Assembly (NCBI GenBank): GCA_032229885.1 | Contig: JAVYAJ010000172.1 | Span: 1 to 5,377, forward strand | Origin: Anammoximicrobium sp032229885 | GTDB taxonomy: Bacteria; Planctomycetota; Planctomycetia; Pirellulales; Pirellulaceae | Length of the DNA: 5,377 nucleotides | Reading direction: 5' to 3' | Shown here: in pieces, positions 1 through 5,377 of the stretch | Layout: each line of letters starts with the position of its first letter | Numbering within the stretch: position 1 is the stretch's first letter | Program-made: the position numbers and the translations under genes | The notes under the pieces: model-generated | Database searches by the model: none | The model's input: only the letters and a program-made list of their open reading frames with translations | What the model was told of the DNA's origin: nothing

Positions 1-62
1 CGCGCGGCGCCAGCCCTGGGGCGTTGCCCCAGGCTACGGTGAGCGGAGGCCTTCGGCCAAAC
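1..62 (+). repeat. Dispersed palindromic repeat, copy A
   Basis: This non-coding repeat recurs as copy B (3041-3104, same strand) and copy C (5339-5377, opposite strand). It contains a near-perfect hairpin: CCTGGGGC (15-22), loop GTT, GCCCCAGG (26-33), which can extend by two pairs past one bulged C. The core GGAGGCCTTCGGCC follows at 45-58, and its GGCC-TTC-GGCC part (48-58) can form a small second hairpin. Over 34-62 it matches the reverse complement of copy C at 28 of 29 positions. By comparison with copy B, the left part of the element probably lies before the window. A REP-like intergenic element is the likeliest identity; no function is shown. Confidence 0.75.
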
Positions 63-75
63 TGATTCTTGGGTT

Positions 76-91
76 GCGGGCAGTGGCCCGC
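76..91 (+). promoter_or_regulatory. Leader hairpin before the dockerin gene
   Basis: GCGGGC (76-81) and GCCCGC (86-91) form a perfect 6-bp stem with loop AGTG. It ends three bases before the ribosome binding site of the following gene. It could affect mRNA stability or translation initiation, but it may equally be a degenerate part of the neighbouring repeat. No sigma-70-like promoter could be placed convincingly in the 109 bases available. Confidence 0.35.
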
Positions 92-94
92 GTT

Positions 95-100
95 AGGGGG
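95..100 (+). promoter_or_regulatory. Ribosome binding site deciding the dockerin gene start
   Basis: AGGGGG lies nine bases before the ATG at 110. This supports that ATG over the in-frame TTG at 74, which has no comparable Shine-Dalgarno sequence and would add 12 residues falling inside the leader hairpin. A two-codon reading ATG ATC TGA (102-110) overlaps the true start as TGATG. Confidence 0.7.
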
Positions 101-109
101 TATGATCTG

Positions 110-2848
110 ATGAAAACTCGAAATCGAAGCGCGCGACGTTTCCGATCGGGCCGTGGGCGCAAGCTCGGCTGTGAATGGCTCGAGTCGCGGGCGCTGCTGG
201 CCGTGTTCACGCCGCTGCCCGGTGCCGTGGATGGCGACGTCGACAGCCTCCGGCACGCCGTGACGCAAGCGGCTGCCAACGGCGCGGACGACGTGATCCA
301 ACTACAGGCCGGCATCTATACGCTCGGCCCCGGCGCGGGCGGTGCGCTGCGATTCGACGAGCCGGGCACGTCGGTCCGCCTCGAGGGCGCCGGCCAATCG
401 GCGACGATCATCGACGCCCGGGCGCTGGACGCCCGCGCGCTGGACATCCTTCGGGGGGCGGTGGTCGAAATCCACGGCGCGACGATCCTGGGCGGGTACG
501 TGGCCGACGATGGCGGGATCATCCGCAACGCGGGCAACCTGGCGCTGGACGACGTCGAGCTGGCGCTGGGGCGTGCGGAAACCGGCGGCGCGCTGTACAA
601 CACGGGCGTCGCCAGCCTTCAGCAGGTAGCGCTGGTATCGAACTCGGCGAGCCGCGCCGGCGGGGCGATTCACAACGATGTGGGCGGCGAACTGTCCGCC
701 ACCGGGTTGATCGTCGCCGGCAACTGGGCCTGGTCGGCGAATCGTTCGCCGACGCTGGAATTGAGCGCGGGGTTGGGCGGGGGCATCTTCAACGGGGGCC
801 AATTCGACGTATCCGACGCGCAGTTCATCCTCAACCGCAGCGACAATGCGGCCGGGGCCGTGGAAAATCACGGCCACCTGAGTATCGGCGAGGCGCAGTT
901 CGAACGGAATCTGGCTCGTGTCGGCGGGGCGATGTTCGCCGGTGGTCAGGCCAGAACGGTATCGACGACGCTGCAGAACGTGACGTCGTCGGCGGATCGC
1001 TCGCTGCTGAGCGACGTGGTGATCGAGTTGTTCACGGGCGCGGTCACGCAAGACAACGTGGTGCTGGATGCCCAAAGCGATCTGCTGGGGGCGTTCGTCC
1101 AAGCACAGGCCGTGGAAAACGCGGCGGCGAGCGTGATCGAAGTCCCGGCCGGTGTGCATCTGGCGAGTGACAGCCGGGTGCTGGTGCGGCCCGGGGCGGC
1201 GGCGAGCGTCGAGGATGGCGATCTGCTGTACAGCCCGGCGGCGGACTTTTCGGGTATCGACGTCATCGTGTTCGAAGACACGCTGGGCGCGCCGCATGTG
1301 CTGCACGTATATGTGGAAAACGTGCCTGCGAATCCGGTCACGGCCAACGACCAGTTCAATGCAATCGCTTGGTCCGCGATCACCGTGACCTTGCCCGACC
1401 CTGATGGCAGTACGTTAACGTTGGGGCAGCCGGGCGAGATCGTCCTCGACCTGGTGGCCAGTAGTAACCTGTCCGCGATCCCCGGCAACTCGCGGTACAT
1501 AGTCGAGTTGGGAACACCGGATCACGGCGGATCGGCGCGGCTGGTCGTCCTGAACGATCAGGAAGGGTTGCCGCCTTGGCTGCAGACACAGCGCGTCCTG
1601 TACCGCGCAGCGCCCGACTTTGTGGGCGACGAAACGTTCACGTATACCGTCGAGGATGACAATGGGCTGCGCGTCGAAGCGACTGTGACCATGCACGTCG
1701 CAGCGATGCCGGATCTGATTGGATATCGCCTCGAGGCGCGGGACCTGGACGGGCAGATCGTCCAACAGGTCGAGGCCGGGGACCATATCGAGCTGTACGT
1801 GTACGTGGCGGACACAACCGGACGGCCGTATGGCGGGTTGTTCAATGCCAGCGCGGGGTTGGTGTTCGAGACCGCTCAGCTACGGCCCAGCGGTGACGTC
1901 GAGTTCGGTCCCGACCTGCCCAATGGGCAGAGGGTTAGTGTACGAACCGATTTCGACCAGCCGGAACGACAGGTGATGACGCTGTCCGCCTTCGGCGGTT
2001 TGAACATGTCCAGTATGCGGGAGACGCTGGTGGCGAAGGTTCCGATGGAGGTGATCGCCGAGGGAACGATCGACGTGGATTTCAGGCCGGCGAGCAGCGC
2101 AGCGCACATCCTGCGAGACTGGCCGCTGGGTGGCGTTCCGTTTGGTTCGATAACATTCACCGGTACCACGTTCGATGCGTACGCCGCGGGCGAGCGTCCG
2201 GACGACAATGATCTCGGGAACGGCGATGTAACGTCCAGTCGGCACAACGCGGCGAACCCGCTGGATGTCAACGGCGACGGAGTGGTCACGCCCGCCGACG
2301 TGCTCGTGCTGGTCAACGCGCTGAACGAGCACGGCCCCGGCCTGATCGCCGAGCTGCCGCTGACGCGCGACGCGTTTTACGATGTCAACGACGATGGTCA
2401 ACTGTCGCCGCAGGATGTGCTGATCGTCGTGAACTGGCTGAACAGCGGCGGAGCGCGCGGTGTAGCGGGCGACGCGATGGGCGGCGAAGGCGAATCGTCG
2501 TCCGGCGACACGGCGGGGGGCTTGGCAACCACCGTACGCCCGGCACAGGTGACGATGGCTGCGTTTCCGCGTGACGCATCCGGCGTGTTCGCGCCGCTCG
2601 AGGTCGGCGGACCGTTGTCAGCCCAAGATTCGCCCGCAACGATCGCGCAGGCGGCCGACCGGGATGCGCGGTCGTTGGATACCGCGTGGCAAACCGGATC
2701 GACAGCACTCGATCACGCCGCCGTCGACCGCGTGCTGACCGATGTACGCCTGCTGGCCGCCGAGACCGACGACGATCCATTGCTGCGCACGTCGCTCGCC
2801 GACGATCTGGACCTGGTTTCCTGCTTGGTCGATGCGATGGGCGGATAG
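110..2848 (+). CDS. Large secreted multidomain protein with dockerin
   Basis: A 912-residue protein; the start is chosen from the Shine-Dalgarno sequence at 95-100. The N-terminus is arginine-rich (1-18) with no classical hydrophobic signal peptide, followed by GCEWLESRALLAVF (20-33). This resembles the LEPR-xLL motif of planctomycete exported proteins. Residues about 45-73 resemble the start of CSLREA-type beta-helix proteins (DSLRHAVTQAAANG, then AGIYTL). Residues about 95-280 form a right-handed beta-helix with recurrent turns GGALYN (159), GGAIHN (184), GGGIFN (223), AGAVEN (248) and GGAMFA (272). Two cadherin/tandem-95-like Ig modules follow: YSPAADFSGID (374-384) and YRAAPDFVGDETFTYTVEDD (498-517). 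Residues about 535-690 look like a cohesin-like beta-sandwich. A type I dockerin (716-780) has two calcium loops, DVNGDGVVTPAD (719) and DVNDDGQLSPQD (758). A Gly/Ala/Ser-rich linker and an acidic tail end the chain. I infer an extracellular or surface role in adhesion or assembly. No catalytic domain is visible, and the ligand and enzymatic role are unknown. It appears monocistronic. Confidence 0.9.
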   Translation: MKTRNRSARRFRSGRGRKLGCEWLESRALLAVFTPLPGAVDGDVDSLRHAVTQAAANGADDVIQLQAGIYTLGPGAGGALRFDEPGTSVRLEGAGQSATIIDARALDARALDILRGAVVEIHGATILGGYVADDGGIIRNAGNLALDDVELALGRAETGGALYNTGVASLQQVALVSNSASRAGGAIHNDVGGELSATGLIVAGNWAWSANRSPTLELSAGLGGGIFNGGQFDVSDAQFILNRSDNAAGAVENHGHLSIGEAQFERNLARVGGAMFAGGQARTVSTTLQNVTSSADRSLLSDVVIELFTGAVTQDNVVLDAQSDLLGAFVQAQAVENAAASVIEVPAGVHLASDSRVLVRPGAAASVEDGDLLYSPAADFSGIDVIVFEDTLGAPHVLHVYVENVPANPVTANDQFNAIAWSAITVTLPDPDGSTLTLGQPGEIVLDLVASSNLSAIPGNSRYIVELGTPDHGGSARLVVLNDQEGLPPWLQTQRVLYRAAPDFVGDETFTYTVEDDNGLRVEATVTMHVAAMPDLIGYRLEARDLDGQIVQQVEAGDHIELYVYVADTTGRPYGGLFNASAGLVFETAQLRPSGDVEFGPDLPNGQRVSVRTDFDQPERQVMTLSAFGGLNMSSMRETLVAKVPMEVIAEGTIDVDFRPASSAAHILRDWPLGGVPFGSITFTGTTFDAYAAGERPDDNDLGNGDVTSSRHNAANPLDVNGDGVVTPADVLVLVNALNEHGPGLIAELPLTRDAFYDVNDDGQLSPQDVLIVVNWLNSGGARGVAGDAMGGEGESSSGDTAGGLATTVRPAQVTMAAFPRDASGVFAPLEVGGPLSAQDSPATIAQAADRDARSLDTAWQTGSTALDHAAVDRVLTDVRLLAAETDDDPLLRTSLADDLDLVSCLVDAMGG

Positions 2849-2863
2849 CTCTCGAGCGTTGGC

Positions 2864-2886
2864 CCCGCGCTGCTGGGCAGCGCGGG
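2864..2886 (+). terminator. GC hairpin after dockerin gene, possible terminator
   Basis: CCCGCGCTGC (2864-2873), loop TGG and GCAGCGCGGG (2877-2886) form a perfect 10-bp stem beginning 15 bases after the TAG stop. No T-tract follows; the next bases are ACTGGCGCGGTC and then an A-tract (2899-2904). It is therefore not a canonical intrinsic terminator on the + strand. It may stabilise the 3' end of the mRNA or act with Rho. Its position favours a transcript-end role. Confidence 0.5.
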
Positions 2887-3017
2887 ACTGGCGCGGTCAA
2901 AAAACCGGAGACCGCGGGGCATCATCGGTGTTGCGCGCCTGTTGCCCCGTAAAGACGACAGCAAACGGTGTTGGCCAAACGCCATCTTCAACATGCCCCA
3001 TCCGCCCGCATGAATGT

Positions 3018-3114
3018 GGCCTTCGGCCAACAGACGTTTGCGCGCGACGCCAGTCCTGGGGTGTTCCCCCCCGGGCTGCGGTGATCGGAGGCCTTCGGCC
3101 GAACAGAGTCAGCG
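3018..3114 (+). repeat. Dispersed palindromic repeat, copy B (longest copy)
   Basis: The longest copy in the window. It begins and ends with the same unit, GGCCTTCGGCC followed by AACAGA (3018-3034, and 3090-3107 with one extra G), so it may be about 90 bases with direct-repeat ends. The inner part from 3041 matches copy A, including the CCTGGGG arm. The opposite arm has drifted to a run of C, with two extra bases and a disrupted stem. From 3076 to 3114 it matches the reverse complement of copy C at 36 of 39 positions. It is non-coding; I infer a REP-like or miniature element. Confidence 0.75.
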
Positions 3115-3298
3115 CCCAAACTGGATTGCCGACAGGGTTGCCCGACACTGTGCGGTTCGCCGTTGCCTGACTTTTTGCACGACATGGCCCCGCATCGATA
3201 GGCGAGCCGGTTTCATCAGGAAAGCGGTACCGATGAGGCGCCCAGCCAAAAGCCCGGAAACTGCGAAGCTTAGGCAAGATAGGTGCCGCATGACTGTA

Positions 3299-3381
3299 GC
3301 GCAACTTCGTAATTCTTGGCGCCCCAAACAACTCTGTGTCCTCCGTGCCCTCTGTGGCTATGGCGCAACTGCATAATTCGT
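3299..3381. repeat. Composite repeat: three 9-base units within direct repeats
   Basis: Two 19-base direct repeats, GCGCAACTTCGTAATTCTT (3299-3317) and GCGCAACTGCATAATTCGT (3363-3381), match at 16 of 19 positions and start 64 bases apart. Between them are three tandem 9-base units at 3332-3358: CTCTGTGTC, CTCCGTGCC and CTCTGTGGC. On the opposite strand these read as an ACAGAG-type series. Similar series, as I recall, occur dispersed in many bacterial genomes, including planctomycetes, and give spurious Thr-Glu-rich translations. Its function is unknown. Confidence 0.6.
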
Positions 3382-3544
3382 AGGGCTTCAAAGCCGTGTG
3401 CAGCAGGGCTGGTCGTCGGATCGCCGGCCAGCGGCGTAACCGCCGCGTGTCGGCAGCACTCTTTGATTCTCCGCGTCGCAGGTCATGAACTCCCGGCGTC
3501 TCGGCTGCCGGTAGAAACGGCCTTTCCGTCACGATCTTGTTCTG

Positions 3545-3594
3545 TAAACCCGAGTAACGAGGCGTCGCCCAAGTTGCCGATAAACCCGTAGCGA
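3545..3594. repeat. TAAACCCG direct-repeat pair
   Basis: TAAACCCGAGTAACGA (3545-3560) and TAAACCCGTAGCGA (3581-3594) are direct repeats differing by a 2-base indel and one substitution, with starts 36 bases apart. They lie 79 bases upstream of the next gene start, in a region with no gene. They could be part of another dispersed element or a paired protein-binding site; the sequence alone does not decide. Confidence 0.4.
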
Positions 3595-3658
3595 CTTTGA
3601 TCCTCGGGCTCCGCTTGACCCAGACCTGCCAAGAGCCGGGGCGCCGCGAGCGCGATAC

Positions 3659-3666
3659 GGAGGGAG
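3659..3666 (+). promoter_or_regulatory. Strong ribosome binding site for a GTG start
   Basis: GGAGGGAG sits six bases before the GTG at 3673. This strong Shine-Dalgarno match fixes the otherwise weak GTG as the start of the small gene. No clear -35/-10 pair is visible upstream; a TTGACC at 3616 has no partner at suitable spacing. Confidence 0.75.
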
Positions 3667-3672
3667 TGGAAC

Positions 3673-3972
3673 GTGACCAAGGAAATCAACGTGTTGGCAC
3701 TGGTCAAAGGCAACGAGCGCTACATCTTTCTGTTCGATGACGATAACCGCGTGGAGATGCTGCGTCAGTTCGGCCGTTTCGCGGCGAATCCCGAGTTGAG
3801 CTTTACTTGGTACGACGCGGCGGTGATGAGCCAAAAAGTGCGCGAAGCCGTCCAATCGCCGGGCGCGGATTGCGCGCCAGCGGCGCCGCCCCGGCTGGAC
3901 ATGGCCTCGCGATTCAGCCTGCCCGTGGCGGACGACAACCTGTGGGATGGACTCGATCGCGAAGCCGCCTGA
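3673..3972 (+). CDS. Small conserved-looking protein upstream of xerC
   Basis: A 99-residue soluble protein with no signal peptide or membrane segment, and no function that I recognise. Residues 1-60 look folded: a beta-strand-like start (INVLALVKG, 5-13), then ERYIFLFDDDNR (15-26), an amphipathic stretch VEMLRQFGRFA (27-37) and PELSFTWYDAAVMSQKVREA (40-59). Residues 60-99 are Ala/Pro-rich and acidic (ADCAPAAPPR, then DDNLWDGLDREAA), probably a flexible tail. The GTG start is supported by a strong ribosome binding site. It ends 46 bases before the preferred xerC start, on the same strand, so the two genes are probably co-transcribed. The folded half resembles small planctomycete hypothetical proteins as I recall them, but this was not searched. 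A role as a Xer accessory or regulator is speculation from position only. Confidence 0.75.
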   Translation: MTKEINVLALVKGNERYIFLFDDDNRVEMLRQFGRFAANPELSFTWYDAAVMSQKVREAVQSPGADCAPAAPPRLDMASRFSLPVADDNLWDGLDREAA

Positions 3973-4018
3973 ACGGACGATCGGCGATCGAGCGGCGAAT
4001 CTACGGAACACGCACCCG

Positions 4019-4918
4019 ATGCAAGCGGCCATCGCCCGGTTTCTGCGATATCTCTTGGTCGAGCGGAATGCCTCGCCGCTGACGATCAAATCGTACCGTG
4101 AAGATCTGACGGCGCTGGACGCCTACTTGACCGAAAGCTACGGGCGGTCGGTCAGCCCGGCCGAGATCACGTCGCTCGACCTGCGCGGCTATACGGCCGC
4201 GTTGCACGAAGCCGGCTATGCCAAGACGTCGATCGCCCGCAGGCTGGCCTCGTTGCGGAGCTTTTACCGCTTTGTGCAGCGCGAAGGGCAGGTCGACGCG
4301 AACCCCGCCAAGCCGCTGCGCAACCCACGTCCGGATCGGAAGCTGCCCCATTTTCTGTCGACGGACGAGATCGGACGGCTGCTCGAGTCTCCGCCCGCGA
4401 CCAACGCCATGGGGCTTCGCGACCGGGCGATCCTCGAGACCATGTACTCGGCGGGGCTGCGCGTCGGAGAGTTGGTCGGCGTCAACGACAGCGATCTGGA
4501 CTTTCCCGACGGGTTGGTGCGCATTCGTGGCAAAGGGCGGCGCGAGCGATTATCGCCGTTGGGCTCGTTCGCGCAACGATCGCTGCGTCGCTGGCTGGCG
4601 GCGCGTCAATTGGGCAAGGGCCAACGTCCGAGTCCTGAATCGCCCGTGTTCGTCAGCCGTCTGGGCACCCGATTGACCACGCGCAGCGTGGGGCGAATGC
4701 TAGAAAAGCACATTAGGACGGCGGGCCTCGATCTGCGCACGACCCCGCACACGCTCCGGCACAGCTTCGCGACGCACCTGCTGGATCGGGGCGCTGACAT
4801 CCGCAGCGTCCAGGAGCTGCTGGGACACAAAAGCCTGGTGACAACCCAGATCTACACGCATGTCAGCACCGCCAGCCTGCGCGAAGCCTACGAGAAAGCG
4901 CACCCGCGAGCCAAATAG
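4019..4918 (+). CDS. xerC: Tyrosine recombinase XerC/XerD
   Basis: A cytoplasmic site-specific recombinase of 299 residues. The family resolves chromosome dimers at dif, normally with FtsK, by a Holliday-junction mechanism. The N-terminal core-binding SAM-like domain spans about 4-90 (FLRYLLVERNASPLTIKSY, 8-26); the catalytic domain spans about 112-290. All catalytic residues are present: R148 in AGLRVGEL, K172 in RGKGRRER, H244 and R247 in HTLRHSFATHLL, H270 in LLGHKSL, and nucleophile Y279 in QIYTHVS. With the ATG at 4019, these numbers equal those known for E. coli XerD, supporting this start over the in-frame ATG at 3947. That start would add 24 residues and overlap the upstream gene by 26 bases. 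The ribosome binding site at 4019 is weak (GGA at 4005). The N-terminal motif, the LPHFLSTDE segment and the AHPRAK tail look more XerC-like, so xerC is preferred, but xerD is possible. Length and context suggest a housekeeping enzyme, not a phage integrase. Confidence 0.95.
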   Translation: MQAAIARFLRYLLVERNASPLTIKSYREDLTALDAYLTESYGRSVSPAEITSLDLRGYTAALHEAGYAKTSIARRLASLRSFYRFVQREGQVDANPAKPLRNPRPDRKLPHFLSTDEIGRLLESPPATNAMGLRDRAILETMYSAGLRVGELVGVNDSDLDFPDGLVRIRGKGRRERLSPLGSFAQRSLRRWLAARQLGKGQRPSPESPVFVSRLGTRLTTRSVGRMLEKHIRTAGLDLRTTPHTLRHSFATHLLDRGADIRSVQELLGHKSLVTTQIYTHVSTASLREAYEKAHPRAK

Positions 4919-4929
4919 CGAACGACTCT

Positions 4930-4945
4930 GCGGCGCGTGCGCCGC
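4930..4945 (+). terminator. GC hairpin after xerC, possible terminator
   Basis: GCGGCG (4930-4935), loop CGTG and CGCCGC (4940-4945) form a perfect stem 11 bases after the xerC TAG stop. No T-tract follows (the next bases are CACGCGTGTGTG), so it is a weak candidate for an intrinsic terminator. As with the hairpin after the dockerin gene, it is supported only by stem strength and position. Confidence 0.35.
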
Positions 4946-5338
4946 CACGCGTGTGTGTCGGGCTGTTCGGAAGCGGTGCGCCGGGCGCATGCCTCGCCCA
5001 CTCGGTGCGCATGTTTGGCTACCTGGATGATCGATGCGTCCGTGACATTCGTTCGCCCGATGGCCGGGCACACTTAGGCCGCGTGAAGCCGCGAAATGCC
5101 CAGGAGTAAATAAGGCCAGCGATGGCGGTTGCTAGTGCCACAAATCGGAATTGATGGGACCTGGAACGGGAAGTCGTCCCAGTTTACCAGAACAGCGATC
5201 TGGGCCGAGATATTTGGCAATCGAAATGGCTGGACAACGAACGCGGGGCAGTGCGCCGCCCTGGACGGACGCGCTCTGCCGCGGTCAATTTCTCAAACTA
5301 CGGCCGCTTCGGCTGTTGCCCGTTTGAACGCAGATCGC

Positions 5339-5377
5339 CGCTGATTCTGTTTGGCCGAAGGCCTCCGATCACCGTAG
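5339..5377 (-). repeat. Dispersed palindromic repeat, copy C (inverted, partial)
   Basis: Read on the minus strand, this begins CTACGGTGATCGGAGGCC and continues through GGCCTTCGGCC (complement of 5353-5363) into AACAGAATCAGCG. It matches copy B (3076-3114) at 36 of 39 positions and copy A (34-62) at 28 of 29. The element continues beyond the window, where the CCTGGGG hairpin would be expected. Its orientation is opposite to copies A and B. Confidence 0.75.

Larger units (their letters stand above)
2849..3672. other. Gene-free, repeat-rich intergenic stretch
   Basis: I see no convincing gene on either strand in these 824 bases. Open frames exist, as expected in GC-rich DNA, but they cross the repeats listed separately, lack ribosome binding sites and encode arginine- and proline-rich peptides without recognisable domains. 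No tRNA- or rRNA-like sequence is apparent. The stretch holds a hairpin after the dockerin gene, repeat copy B, the 9-base-unit element and the TAAACCCG pair. It looks like an accumulation site for dispersed repeats. Confidence 0.6.
4919..5377. other. Gene-free stretch after xerC
   Basis: No convincing gene is visible in these 459 bases. A possible frame at 5129-5344 (TTG start, 71 codons) lacks a ribosome binding site, has no recognisable domain and runs into repeat copy C. Small inverted repeats occur at 4930-4945, 5055-5069 (GCCCG, ATGGC, CGGGC) and 5303-5313 (GCCG, CTT, CGGC). No tRNA, dif-like site or CRISPR structure was seen. The stretch ends in copy C of the dispersed repeat. Confidence 0.55.

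Noticed and set aside
74..109. A TTG start for the dockerin protein
   Set aside because: It lies at the leader hairpin with no ribosome binding site, whereas the ATG at 110 has AGGGGG at nine bases' distance.
302..1306. A 334-codon open frame on the minus strand inside the dockerin gene
   Set aside because: It is antisense to a gene with clear domains and is arginine/proline-rich with no recognisable motif. It reflects the scarcity of stop codons in GC-rich DNA.
3332..3358. The three 9-base units as a CRISPR array
   Set aside because: The units are contiguous, with no spacers, and far too short for CRISPR repeats.
2897..3532. A 211-codon minus-strand frame across the intergenic stretch
   Set aside because: It runs through repeat copy B and the 9-base-unit element, which supplies its Thr-Glu-rich segment. 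It has no domain and no convincing ribosome binding site.
3947..4018. An extended XerC start adding 24 residues
   Set aside because: It would overlap the upstream gene by 26 bases, and the extra residues are not family-like. The 4019 start gives the usual length and catalytic positions equal to E. coli XerD.
5129..5344. A 71-codon + strand frame near the window end
   Set aside because: TTG start, no Shine-Dalgarno sequence, no recognisable domain, and it ends inside repeat copy C.
4019..5377. An integron-like or phage-integrase module
   Set aside because: The recombinase has XerC/XerD length and motifs. No attC-like array, attachment site, tRNA target, excisionase or cargo cassette is visible.

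Overview
The window looks like high-GC chromosomal DNA from a planctomycete, most likely of the Pirellulales type. The main evidence is the first gene. It encodes a large secreted-type protein with an N-terminal LEPR-xLL-like motif (LESRALLA), beta-helix repeats, cadherin/Ig-like modules, a cohesin-like sandwich and a C-terminal type I dockerin, a combination typical of planctomycete extracellular proteins. The non-coding stretches are rich in short dispersed palindromic repeats. The assignment is made from memory of the families; no search was run.

Layout. Positions 1-62 hold a dispersed palindromic repeat (copy A). It is followed by a short leader with a perfect hairpin (76-91) and a ribosome binding site (95-100). 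The dockerin protein gene runs from 110 to 2848 on the + strand. An 824-base gene-free stretch (2849-3672) follows. It contains a strong GC hairpin just after the stop codon, a second and longer copy of the dispersed repeat (copy B, 3018-3114), a composite repeat with three 9-base units inside two 19-base direct repeats (3299-3381), and a pair of TAAACCCG repeats (3545-3594). Next is a two-gene + strand unit: a 99-residue protein of unknown function with a GTG start (3673-3972), and 46 bases further on a complete XerC/XerD-type tyrosine recombinase (4019-4918). The last 459 bases (4919-5377) hold no convincing gene. They contain a few hairpins and end in an inverted copy of the dispersed repeat (copy C, 5339-5377) that runs off the window.

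How the parts relate. The dockerin protein is probably exported and held in an extracellular or surface assembly; nothing links it functionally to the recombinase. The small protein and xerC are close, co-oriented and probably co-transcribed. The recombinase has the full R-K-H-R-H-Y catalytic set and is probably the housekeeping enzyme for chromosome dimer resolution, not a mobile-element integrase. Copies A and B lie in direct orientation around the dockerin gene, while B and C lie in inverted orientation around the xerC unit. I found no clear new defence or mobile system. The items most worth checking are the repeat families and the small protein paired with xerC.
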